Made by a program: the position numbers and the translations under genes. A stretch of DNA of 64,000 bases from Lewinellaceae bacterium. GTDB taxonomy: Bacteria > Bacteroidota > Bacteroidia > Chitinophagales > Saprospiraceae. Positions within the stretch are counted from its first letter, which is position 1. Each line of letters opens with the position of its first letter. Location: assembly GCA_020636005.1 (NCBI GenBank), contig JACJYR010000003.1:682001-746000 (forward strand), in the 5' to 3' direction. This document shows positions 26,644-34,795 of this stretch, in pieces. The notes under the pieces were generated by a model that worked only from the letters and a program-made list of their open reading frames with translations, was not told the DNA's origin and did not search any database.

Positions 26644-27990
26644 ATGAACAACGAATCCACAAATCAACCCAACATCTTCCAGCGCTTTACCCAATGGCTG
26701 AAAGAATCCTTGATTGTCAAATTGCTTTCCATTGGCTTCATCGTTATCCTTTTGTTGATACCGAATGTGATGATCAGCGAACTCATCCGGGAGCGCCAGC
26801 ATCGACAAGATCAAGTGAAACAGGAAGTCAGCCAAAGCTGGGGCGGGGCGCAGGCCATCCGGGGGCCGCTGCTCTCCATCCCCTACTCTACCTGGCAAAC
26901 CTGGGAAGACGGCAAGCGCACCGAGACCCGCCACACCGCCTGGTTTTTACCAAAGAAGCTGGTGGTAGATGGCGACTTGAAACACCAGATCCGCAGGCGC
27001 AGCATCTTCGACGTGGTGCTCTACCAAGCGGAAATCAAGCTTACGGGCGAATTTGAACAGCCTGATTTTCAGGCACTTCACGTCAACCCGGAGGATGTAC
27101 ATTGGGACGAGGCCCGGCTCTCCACCGGCATTTCCGGCATGACCGGCATTAAAGAAGCTGTAATGGTGCAATGGGCCGGCCAGGCCCTGCCCATGGAGCC
27201 TGGCACCAGTGCTACCTCCTTTCTTGGCAACGGGGTCAGTTCTGAAGTGCCTGTTGATACGGATGGAAAAACCTACCCCTTTTCCATTCCCCTCAAACTC
27301 AACGGCAGTGAAAACCTCAGCTTCGACCCGGTTGGGAAGGCAACAACTGTCAATCTCCGTTCTGACTGGCATTCGCCGAGTTTTGAGGGCGCTTTTCTGC
27401 CCGACCAGCGGGAAATTACCCCCAACGGCTTTACGGCACAATGGCAGGTGCTCGACCTCAACCGCCCGTACCCACAACAATGGAAGGACGAGGATGTAAA
27501 TTTCGGCCAGTTCGAACTCAGCGTACGGCTCATCCAACCAGTTGACGAATACCTGAAAAACACCCGCTCGTCCAAGTATGCTATCCTCGTCGTTGGGCTG
27601 ACCTTCCTGCTGTACTTCTTCTTTGAGGTTTTGCAAAAACTGCTCATCCACCCTTTCCAGTACCTGCTCGTCGGGCTGGCACTCACGGTTTTCTATCTGT
27701 TGTTGCTTTCGTTGTCGGAGCATGTAGGCTTCAATGCAGCTTACCTCGTGTCGAGTGTGGCGACAATTGTGCTCATAGCGGGTTACAGTTTTTCAGTTTT
27801 GAAAATAAAAAGACTGGTTGTTCAACTTTTGCTGCTCCTCGTAGCGATTTACGGGTTTATTTTTATCCTTCTTCAATTGGAAGACTACGCCTTGCTGGCA
27901 GGCAGTGCCGGGGTTTTTCTCGCCCTGGCTTCCGTCATGTGGGCGTCGAGGAAAATTGACTGGTACAACCTCGGCGAACGAAGCAATTAA
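26644..27990 (+). CDS. creD: CreD-like inner-membrane protein
   Basis: A 448-aa protein. One transmembrane helix near the N-terminus (about 25-45, IVKLLSIGFIVILLLIPNVM) is followed by the CreD signature region LIRERQHRQDQVKQEVSQSW, then GPLLSIPY. A large periplasmic beta-rich domain (about 60-300) and five to six C-terminal helices (about 310-440) follow. CreD is an envelope-integrity protein of the enterobacterial cre regulon; its biochemical activity is unknown. Here it is controlled by its own palindromic operator and lies after a winged-helix gene, so regulation differs from the CreBC two-component system of E. coli. Confidence 0.9.
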   Translation: MNNESTNQPNIFQRFTQWLKESLIVKLLSIGFIVILLLIPNVMISELIRERQHRQDQVKQEVSQSWGGAQAIRGPLLSIPYSTWQTWEDGKRTETRHTAWFLPKKLVVDGDLKHQIRRRSIFDVVLYQAEIKLTGEFEQPDFQALHVNPEDVHWDEARLSTGISGMTGIKEAVMVQWAGQALPMEPGTSATSFLGNGVSSEVPVDTDGKTYPFSIPLKLNGSENLSFDPVGKATTVNLRSDWHSPSFEGAFLPDQREITPNGFTAQWQVLDLNRPYPQQWKDEDVNFGQFELSVRLIQPVDEYLKNTRSSKYAILVVGLTFLLYFFFEVLQKLLIHPFQYLLVGLALTVFYLLLLSLSEHVGFNAAYLVSSVATIVLIAGYSFSVLKIKRLVVQLLLLLVAIYGFIFILLQLEDYALLAGSAGVFLALASVMWASRKIDWYNLGERSN

Positions 27991-28139
27991 CTTACCCTTT
28001 GAGCTGGAAGAATGTTGCCCAATTACCTCAAAACGCAGGGAGGACGGGTACGTGGAATTGGAATTAAATGCCTGGAGCACTTTGGAGCGCTACAAGCACT
28101 TATCCACCAACCAGGACTACCAAAACTGGAAGTTGTTTT

Positions 28140-28167
28140 TTTGACCAATACTTAGCCAAATACTTTG
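28140..28167 (+). promoter_or_regulatory. Candidate promoter for the Coq4-like gene
   Basis: TTTG (28140-28143) and TACTTTG (28161-28167) are spaced 17 bp apart, slightly short of the Bacteroidota consensus, ending 18 bp before the ATG. Confidence 0.4.
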
Positions 28168-28185
28168 TTTTTCAAGGTGTAAATT

Positions 28186-28698
28186 ATGAATAAAACATGT
28201 GAAGTCGATTGCATCAGGGCTAGGCTGCTCACCACGGCGGTCGAAGGCATCAAGCCGGTATATGCCGTTCTTTTTCAAAGGGAAAAAACGCCGTGGCCCG
28301 TCACCCTGCAGGAATTGGAACAACTACCGGAGGGCAGCTTGGGAAATTCGCTGGCCCGCTTTCTCTCTGACAATGGTTTTAGCCTGCTGCCCCTGTACGA
28401 AAACCATGATGTTTACCATGTGCTGCTGGGCTACGATGCAGAGGTGACGGACGAAGCGGCCATGCAGTTCTTCCTGCTCGGCAACCGGAAAATAACGCCA
28501 TCGGTCGTCATCACCGTCTTTTTTTCGCTGCTGTTGCTGCCAGAACACGCCAGCAAATTTCTCAGGGAATACCGCCGGGGCCAGCGTTGCACCCGTATCG
28601 GCAAATGGGAATTTCTGCACCTGCTGAAAGAGCCGCTCAGCGTGCTGAAGGCCCTTGTTTTCAAAACACCTGTAGAAAACCCGCCGGTAATGTTCTGA
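28186..28698 (+). CDS. Coq4-like protein
   Basis: A 170-aa protein. Residues 74-90 read HDVYHVLLGYDAEVTDE, an exact match to the HDxxH-x11-E metal-binding motif of the Coq4 family (H74, D75, H78, E90), followed by AAMQFFLLGNRK, also family-like. Eukaryotic Coq4 acts in ubiquinone synthesis. Bacteroidota normally make menaquinone, so a different lipid or quinone-head substrate should be considered. There is no signal peptide; one hydrophobic segment (about 103-120) may bind the membrane. The gene precedes a DUF1361 membrane protein by about 60 bp. No quinone genes are nearby. Confidence 0.75.
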   Translation: MNKTCEVDCIRARLLTTAVEGIKPVYAVLFQREKTPWPVTLQELEQLPEGSLGNSLARFLSDNGFSLLPLYENHDVYHVLLGYDAEVTDEAAMQFFLLGNRKITPSVVITVFFSLLLLPEHASKFLREYRRGQRCTRIGKWEFLHLLKEPLSVLKALVFKTPVENPPVMF

Positions 28699-28728
28699 CA
28701 TCCCGTACTTTATGAAAAAAAACTTTCG

Positions 28729-28735
28729 TACTTTG
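28729..28735 (+). promoter_or_regulatory. Candidate -7 box deciding the DUF1361 start
   Basis: TACTTTG lies 21 bp before ATG 28757. If used, it rules out the upstream in-frame ATG at 28712. Confidence 0.35.
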
Positions 28736-28756
28736 TTCAACAAAAATAATATAGCG

Positions 28757-29467
28757 ATGATCCTCCTTCTCAAAAAATTCTTTTCCTCCGACAAGCAGTA
28801 CCGCCTCTTTTTGCTGCTGTGCCTTTCCACGCTTTTGGATTTCAGCCTGGTGGGCTACCGGTTGATCTACGTCGGCTTCGATCCCGACGAATTCTCAAGT
28901 GTGCAGGCAATTGCCAACTCCCGCAGTACCACGTTTATGTACCTCATCTGGAACCTTTTCCTGGCTTGGGCTCCCTACCTGATTTCCCTGTCGTTGGAAA
29001 AATTGCCTGCCAAAAAACTGCTGGCCGTACCGGTGTTGCTTGCCTGGCTGGTTTTTTTCCCAAACGCCCCCTACATCGTCACCGACCTGCTGCACGTGCG
29101 CTACCGGTATGGCGTGCCGCTTTGGTACGACGTGATGACCCTGTTCTCTTTTGCCTGGACAGGGTTGATGCTGGGCTATCTATCCCTGATGGAAGTGCAG
29201 CGGTTTCTGGAAAAACGGCTGGAAGAAAAGCAGGCCCGGGCCTTGGTCTGGGCTGCCATTCTGCTATGTTCTTTCGGGGTATATGTCGGCCGTTATCAGC
29301 GTTGGAATTCATGGGATTTGTTCACCCAGCCTTACCAGCTTTTCTGGGAGGTTGCGGCAGTGGTGACGCATCCTTCGGCTTACCTGGGCACACTTGGGTT
29401 GGCCGTTGTGATGTCGGGGGTGCTCGGTGTTGGGTACCTGACCTTAAAAACGATTTCAAACGACTGA
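28757..29467 (+). CDS. DUF1361 family membrane protein
   Basis: A 236-aa protein with six or seven transmembrane helices. The family motifs are clear: WNLFLAWAPYLISL, WLVFFPNAPYIVTDLLHVR, PLWYDVMTLFSFAWTGLMLG, and FGVYVGRYQRWNSWD. ATG 28757 is preferred over 28712 because a promoter-like TACTTTG lies between them; the longer form would add MKKNFRTLFNKNNIA. Function is unknown for the family. Its stop is 10 bp from the convergent gene's stop. Confidence 0.88.
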   Translation: MILLLKKFFSSDKQYRLFLLLCLSTLLDFSLVGYRLIYVGFDPDEFSSVQAIANSRSTTFMYLIWNLFLAWAPYLISLSLEKLPAKKLLAVPVLLAWLVFFPNAPYIVTDLLHVRYRYGVPLWYDVMTLFSFAWTGLMLGYLSLMEVQRFLEKRLEEKQARALVWAAILLCSFGVYVGRYQRWNSWDLFTQPYQLFWEVAAVVTHPSAYLGTLGLAVVMSGVLGVGYLTLKTISND

Positions 29468-29477
29468 TTATCAACCC

Positions 29478-30878
29478 TTACCTGTCCATCATGTCCAATA
29501 GCCAATCCTTTTCCGTCAGGCTTCTTTCATTTAAAATGGCATCCCGCAACGCCGTGTGTTCCTTCTTGGCAAAGGGGTTCATCTCCACCAGCGCCTGGGT
29601 AAACCGTATAATATTCAGGTAGTTCTGTTTATGGTAGCCGATGGCCCGCTGGCGGCGGATGTAGGTTTTCATGTTGCGCAGGTGGGCTTCCAAAACTTCA
29701 TACTCGTTGGTTTCGTAGTAAATTTTCAACTGCAGTGTCTTGGCTATCAAGTTGTTTATGAGGTCTTTGTAGTCGGAATGTTGGAGTTGGAGCAAAGCTT
29801 CCTTGTAGTTTTTGCGGGTATATTGTAGGCGGGCCAGGTTAAGGGAGAAAGTGGCGTTGCGGTGTTCCCTTTCCAGCGAATTTTTGTACTGGTGGATAAA
29901 ATTTTCCACCCAATCCGTCTCCCCGATGCGCACGGCGATGGCCACTATGTTATTGAAGGCAAATCGGGAAAGGTGGCCGTTTTCCAGCAGCAGGTCATTG
30001 TCGAGGGCGGTGCGGTAAAGGTCAAGCACGGGGCGGTCGTAGGCAGGGCGGCCGGCGTTGATTTGGCGGATGCCGTTGTTGATTGCCAGCAGAAAAAGGT
30101 TGCGCTGCTCCTCGCTGGGCAGCAGGTGGCCCTGGTCGAAGAGCAGGTTTTTAAACACTTCAAAATCTGACTCGCCCGAGCCGGTCTTCAAGGCATGAAA
30201 ACAGTGGTAATACAAATTGATGGCGGGCGAATCCAACAGCCAGGGGCTTTCCCGTACTTCCCTCAAAATTTCATCCAATAGCCCGAAACGGTACTCCGCC
30301 TGATAGACCGCCTGGTGCGACAGGGAAAAACAAACGTGCCGCAGCTTGCGGGCGATGAATGCGGCATCCATGGCGTCGGAGACTTCCTGCAGGTTGAACG
30401 CCTCCGTCCGCTTGCCCGCCGAGTGGGAGCGGTACTTTTCCCAGGCTATTTTATACTGGTTTTCGTGAAAACCAGCCGATCTGGTCTCGGTGCTTTCCTG
30501 CTGTTTTTCCAGCTTCTGGATAGTGCGCTGAAAGTGGTTTGCCAGACCCCGTTTGCGGTAAGCCTGTGAAAGCGAGAGGCCCAAGTTTTCCCCTGTCGCC
30601 AGTTCTTGCCATGCGATGAATTGCTCTGCCAGTTTGAACAATTGGGACAGGGTGAGCCGCCATTTTTGATCGTCGTATTGTTCGGCGGGAAAGGCGGCCT
30701 TGAACGCCTTTTCAGGGTCGGGTGCTGCTGGCTGATGGCCGTTTTTCGCAAAATAGTCAAGCAATAAGCACAATTGAGGCCGGCCATTAAAGTAGGGCGA
30801 GGCAGCGAATTTCCTAAATTGCCGCACCTCGGCGGCGGTCAGGGATTGAAACAACTGGTAGAAAAAGGTATTTTCCAA
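29478..30878 (-). CDS. Large alpha-helical hypothetical protein
   Basis: A 466-aa cytoplasmic protein without signal or membrane segments. It is predicted to be almost wholly helical, with repeated amphipathic pairs in the second half (for example ARLQYTRKNYKEALLQLQHS), suggesting a TPR-like solenoid. I recognise no named domain. The N-terminal part (LTAAEVRQFRKFAASPYFN) resembles an unnamed family common in Saprospiraceae-type genomes. The frame opens with TTG at 30878; there is no nearby in-frame ATG. It diverges from the T9SS gene to its right. Confidence 0.7.
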   Translation of the reverse strand: MENTFFYQLFQSLTAAEVRQFRKFAASPYFNGRPQLCLLLDYFAKNGHQPAAPDPEKAFKAAFPAEQYDDQKWRLTLSQLFKLAEQFIAWQELATGENLGLSLSQAYRKRGLANHFQRTIQKLEKQQESTETRSAGFHENQYKIAWEKYRSHSAGKRTEAFNLQEVSDAMDAAFIARKLRHVCFSLSHQAVYQAEYRFGLLDEILREVRESPWLLDSPAINLYYHCFHALKTGSGESDFEVFKNLLFDQGHLLPSEEQRNLFLLAINNGIRQINAGRPAYDRPVLDLYRTALDNDLLLENGHLSRFAFNNIVAIAVRIGETDWVENFIHQYKNSLEREHRNATFSLNLARLQYTRKNYKEALLQLQHSDYKDLINNLIAKTLQLKIYYETNEYEVLEAHLRNMKTYIRRQRAIGYHKQNYLNIIRFTQALVEMNPFAKKEHTALRDAILNERSLTEKDWLLDMMDR

Positions 30879-30973
30879 AGATTTTTTGTTACTATTTTTT
30901 TTATATAATGTTGATTTACAAGGATTTCATTTGCAAAACTAAAAATACCCAATTACAATTCCAGTTTTTTGTT

Positions 30974-31005
30974 TTTGCCTTCCAGCAAGCCTTGCCACAC
31001 TTTTG
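30974..31005 (+). promoter_or_regulatory. Bacteroidota-type promoter of the T9SS gene at 31052
   Basis: TTTG (30974-30977), 20 bp, then CACTTTTG (30998-31005), one base off TAnnTTTG. Initiation near 31012 would give a 40-nt leader and supports ATG 31052. Confidence 0.55.
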
Positions 31006-31051
31006 TAGCGTCAAAGAACATGAACATCTTAAAACTCCTAAACGGCAGATT

Positions 31052-34000
31052 ATGACAAGTAGAAAATTTTACCGCTTTTGTACACTTTTTATGGGCTGTT
31101 TATTTTTTGCGGCTATTGGCTATGCCCAGCCGACTGGCCCAAGCAATGTTTGCCAAGGCTCTGTGGCAACCTACTCTTTTCCCATCTCGCCTTGCGATAC
31201 TGCTTGGCAATGGAGTATTGACCCTCCTCTTGGAAATATTCTCAATGGACAGGGGACACCTACAGTGACAATAGAATGGTTTTCGGTTGGTATGGCTACA
31301 TTGCAAATAATAGCGAGTGATTCTTGCACAGGAAGTGTCAATGAAGTCCATTTCCCCATTTTCATCGAGCCTACCCCTTTCACCATTTTAACTTATGCCA
31401 TTTGCCCAGGCGAATGTGTGTCGGAGGCGGGCCAACAGTTTTGCGACCCTGGACAGTACTCGGTCACACTCACTTCAATGATGGGCTGCGATAGTATCGT
31501 GAACATTTTTATTTCATTTATTCCCCAACTCACAACAGATTTGGGCACTTTTTGCCAATCGGAGATAACCGTTTGCAACGAAACGTTCACCGGGCCGGGT
31601 AGCTATCAAGCTACTTGCATCAGCGTTCAGGGTTGCGATAGTATTGTAGTTTTTACGCTGGCCGATCCGGGTAGCCTGGTAGCTGACGCTGGCCCTCCCA
31701 TCATCCTGGATTGTATTACCACAACTGTTACTTTGGATGGAAGTGGTTCTACCCAGGGCCCAGGAATAACATACACATGGACCGGCCCAAACGGCTTCCT
31801 ATCTTCTCAATTGAACCCGGCTGTTTCATTTCCAGGCACTTTTTGCCTGACTGTTGTTGACCAAAACGGCTGCCAGGCCATGGATTGTGTGGATGTTTTA
31901 GAAGATGTTGTTTTACCCTCAGTAATTGTTCAGGGGGACACAACTGCTTCCTGCGACGGTTCACCCATAATGATAGTAGCCGCTGTTGCACCGGGCGGGC
32001 CTGGGTATAGCTATCAATGGACGACCCAAAATGGCAACATCGTCAATGGTAGTACAACTTTGAACCCTTTGGTGGATTCGCCAGGCATCTATTGTTTAAT
32101 TGTTACTGATTTGGCAACCGGTTGTACCGGGCAGGACTGTGTAACCGTAACCGATCCGGTAACCGTAACCGTAAGCGGCCCAACGATCGTCTGCGACACC
32201 GCAGAATACATTTATGTCGCCAGTCTTTTCTCAGGCTCTCCCCCCCTCAACTTTTATGTTTCGGCCAAAGGCGGCGCTCCAGAAATTCACACTGGTCTGC
32301 AAATTGGCGCTTACACCTTTTTTCAAAATATCAACCAAACAACCGACCTCCAATTCTGGGCAACGGATGCTGGCGGCTGCACCAGCGATACCTTCGACCT
32401 CACGACGAACTTGTTCTCAGGTGAAATAGATTTTCAAATAACCGAAAATGGCTGTAATCCAACCGTGGTTACCGCTGTGCCAAACTTTCCCGTTAATCCC
32501 GGTTGGTTGTACTCCTGGGAATGGAGCAATGGTGTCAATGGCCCTCAACTTAGCACAACTTCATCTGGCATGTACTATGTGACCGTTACTGCCAGTGGGC
32601 AAGGATTGCTCTGTGACCTGGTCGATTCGGTTTATGTGGAAGTGGACTTTTCGGGAAGCTGCGCCTACATTGAAGGGCAAGTCTTAGAGGACTTGGCTGA
32701 AAACTGTATAATTGATACCGACGATCAAAGCTTGATCAATTGGCTCATCGTTGCGGAAGGAAACGAAACCTTCTACGGCACAACAGACGCTGATGGGCAT
32801 TACTTTATTCCGGTTTCGCCAGGTGACTATTCCGTGACGGTGGTACCAGCCAATCCTTTCTGGGAGCCGTGTTCCAATGACGTTGCTGTTTCGCTGCCCA
32901 ATGCGGACGATGAGGCAGTCGTAGATTTTTTGGTGAAAAAACTGCCCGGTTGCCCCCAAATGACGGTGGACATCAGCACCTCCGTGCTAAGGCGTTGTTT
33001 CACCACCAACTTCTATCATATTGACTACTGCAACATCGGTGTGGAGACGGCAATGGATGCCTATGTGGAAGTTACTTTTGACGATTTCCTTACCCTGATA
33101 AACTCATCCATGCCCGCCGAAGATTTGGGCAACAACGTTTTCCGGTTTGATGTGGGCGATGTCGAACCTGGCGAATGCGGCTCTTTCTGGGCGCAAGTTT
33201 ACGTCAGTTGCGATGCTGTTTTGGGTGAAACGCACTGTACGGAGGCGCATGTTTTTCCTGATTCTACCTGCACCGCACCCAACCCTAACTGGTCTGGCGC
33301 CAGCCTGGAGGTTACTTCGGAATGTGCTGATTCTGTTTATTTTACAATAACAAACACAGGAAATGCGCCGATGTCCGTTCCGTTGGAATACGTGGTGATT
33401 GAAGATGCAGTGATGTACATGCAGGCAGCCAACGGGCCGGCATTGGGGGTTGGCCAGTCTGTCACTATCGCCTTTCCCGCCAACGGTGCTACCTGGAATA
33501 TCTTGGTGGAACAGGAACCATTTCACCCGGCTTCCCTTTCGCCCGTTTTGGCATTGGAAGGCTGTGGAACGAACCCATCCGGCACGTTCAGCCTGGGCAT
33601 CGTCAACCAGTTTTCCCTGGGAGACGACCCGGATTTTCTGGATATAGATTGTACGGAGAACATCGGCAGCTATGATCCGAACGACAAACAGGCAATGCCC
33701 GTTGGATATGGGGTTGAGCATTTCATCGAGCCGGAAACGGAAATCGAGTACATGATCCGTTTCCAGAACACCGGCACCGATACCGCATTCAATGTCTCCA
33801 TCCGGGATACGCTTTCCAGTATTTTTGATATTACCACCCTTAGGCCCGGCGCCAGCAGCCATCCTTATCAGTACGAGATCTATGGGCAGGGCATCTTAAA
33901 ATTGCTGTTCCCCGGCATCATGCTGCCAGACAGTTCGGAGAATTGGCCAGGATCCCAGGGTTTTGTGCAATTCAAAGTAAGGCCCCGGTCCGATGTCCCG

Positions 34001-34375
34001 CTTGGCACCAAGGTGCACAATACGGCCTCCATCTATTTCGACTTCAACGAACCGGTGCGGACGAACACGGTTTTCCACACTATTGACGAGGGATTTGTGG
34101 TCGTGCAAAATGTTGAAGCTCTCAGGCCCGATCTATCCATCAGCGTATCGCCAAATCCCTTCCATGAAGTTGCAGAAGTCAGGATAGCAGGCTTGGAACC
34201 AGCAGAAAACCTGTCTTTTAGCATGTTGGATTTTAGTGGAAAAGTTGTGCTGGCCAAACAATTTGATACGCCGGGTTTCCAACTAAAAGCTACGGACATT
34301 CCTCCCGGCTTTTACATTTTGACCATAGAATTGAACGGTGAGGTAGTGGGTACCGGAAAATTAGTCCGGCATTAA
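31052..34375 (+). CDS. Large T9SS type A surface protein with PKD/Ig-like and conserved C-terminal repeat domains
   Basis: A 1,107-aa protein from ATG 31052; the frame is open to 30908, but a promoter lies inside that stretch. Signal peptide about 1-25 (FFAAIGYAQP). Cys-rich N-terminal modules (CEAG..FCDPGQYSVTL) and two Ig/PKD-like repeats (ITYTWTGPNGFLSS, YSYQWTTQNGNIVNG) are followed by a carboxypeptidase-regulatory-like region (GTTDADGHYFIPVSPGDYSV). Then come CARDB-like domains and a segment with IGSYDPNDKQAMPVGYG and VHNTASIYFDFNEPV, typical of large Bacteroidota surface proteins. The sorting domain is VSPNPFHEVAEV ... GFYILTIEL. Probably secreted and surface-attached. An 82-bp tandem repeat begins at its stop codon. 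Confidence 0.88.
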   Translation: MTSRKFYRFCTLFMGCLFFAAIGYAQPTGPSNVCQGSVATYSFPISPCDTAWQWSIDPPLGNILNGQGTPTVTIEWFSVGMATLQIIASDSCTGSVNEVHFPIFIEPTPFTILTYAICPGECVSEAGQQFCDPGQYSVTLTSMMGCDSIVNIFISFIPQLTTDLGTFCQSEITVCNETFTGPGSYQATCISVQGCDSIVVFTLADPGSLVADAGPPIILDCITTTVTLDGSGSTQGPGITYTWTGPNGFLSSQLNPAVSFPGTFCLTVVDQNGCQAMDCVDVLEDVVLPSVIVQGDTTASCDGSPIMIVAAVAPGGPGYSYQWTTQNGNIVNGSTTLNPLVDSPGIYCLIVTDLATGCTGQDCVTVTDPVTVTVSGPTIVCDTAEYIYVASLFSGSPPLNFYVSAKGGAPEIHTGLQIGAYTFFQNINQTTDLQFWATDAGGCTSDTFDLTTNLFSGEIDFQITENGCNPTVVTAVPNFPVNPGWLYSWEWSNGVNGPQLSTTSSGMYYVTVTASGQGLLCDLVDSVYVEVDFSGSCAYIEGQVLEDLAENCIIDTDDQSLINWLIVAEGNETFYGTTDADGHYFIPVSPGDYSVTVVPANPFWEPCSNDVAVSLPNADDEAVVDFLVKKLPGCPQMTVDISTSVLRRCFTTNFYHIDYCNIGVETAMDAYVEVTFDDFLTLINSSMPAEDLGNNVFRFDVGDVEPGECGSFWAQVYVSCDAVLGETHCTEAHVFPDSTCTAPNPNWSGASLEVTSECADSVYFTITNTGNAPMSVPLEYVVIEDAVMYMQAANGPALGVGQSVTIAFPANGATWNILVEQEPFHPASLSPVLALEGCGTNPSGTFSLGIVNQFSLGDDPDFLDIDCTENIGSYDPNDKQAMPVGYGVEHFIEPETEIEYMIRFQNTGTDTAFNVSIRDTLSSIFDITTLRPGASSHPYQYEIYGQGILKLLFPGIMLPDSSENWPGSQGFVQFKVRPRSDVPLGTKVHNTASIYFDFNEPVRTNTVFHTIDEGFVVVQNVEALRPDLSISVSPNPFHEVAEVRIAGLEPAENLSFSMLDFSGKVVLAKQFDTPGFQLKATDIPPGFYILTIELNGEVVGTGKLVRH

Positions 34376-34535
34376 TATTCCGTCAGGATCGGCGGCAAAC
34401 AGGAGTCATCCCGAATTTTTAACCCACGATTTTAATCGTGGGGTGACGACAAATTAATATTCCATCAGGATCGGCGGGAAACAGGAGTCATCCCGAATTT
34501 TTAACCCACGATTTTAATCGTGGAGTTTCGACAAA
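34372..34535. repeat. 82-bp tandem duplication with CCACGATTTTAATCGTGG hairpins
   Basis: Copy 1 covers 34372-34453 and copy 2 covers 34454-34535, differing at a few positions. Each holds the stem CCACGATT-TT-AATCGTGG. Copy 1 starts on the stop codon of the preceding gene. A similar CCCACGATTTTCC lies at 34641. Confidence 0.85.
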
Positions 34536-34661
34536 CTTCTGATAATCAAACCGTATTAACGGTTTATACCCAGGCATAAAGCACAGCGGAGGTATTCAAA
34601 AACGGTTAGAACTGTTGCTCCAATGCTGCTTTATTGCTTCCCCACGATTTTCCAATAAACT

Positions 34662-34703
34662 AAAAGACGTCCCGGGCATCCGTTCCCGGGGCGTCTTTTT
34701 TTT
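34662..34703 (+). terminator. Strong rho-independent terminator
   Basis: AAAAGACGTCCCGGG pairs with CCCGGGGCGTCTTTT and runs into a T-run. It lies about 290 bp after the T9SS gene, so the tandem hairpins are in its 3' untranslated region. Confidence 0.88.
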
Positions 34704-34750
34704 GCCCAATAAACAACCCTGATTACAAAAGGGTAATGGCCAACTTGGGT

Positions 34751-34758
34751 TAACTTTG
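34751..34758 (+). promoter_or_regulatory. -7 box of the helicase gene
   Basis: TAACTTTG, a full TAnnTTTG match 37 bp before ATG 34796. No clear -33 TTTG. Confidence 0.45.
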
Positions 34759-34795
34759 CCCCCGACACTCATCCAAAAAGACAAACAAACCGTTG

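Larger units (their letters stand above)
34376..34795. other. Intergenic region after the T9SS gene
   Basis: About 420 bp without a gene: the 82-bp tandem repeat, a strong terminator at 34662-34703, and the helicase promoter. Confidence 0.75.

Noticed and set aside
27905..28144. Plus-strand frame running past the end of creD
   Set aside because: Its first part overlaps creD in another frame and it has no start after the creD stop. The tail looks protein-like but is too short to support.
34372..34535. CRISPR-like direct repeats
   Set aside because: Only two adjacent copies of 82 bp with no spacers and no cas genes; it is a tandem duplication.
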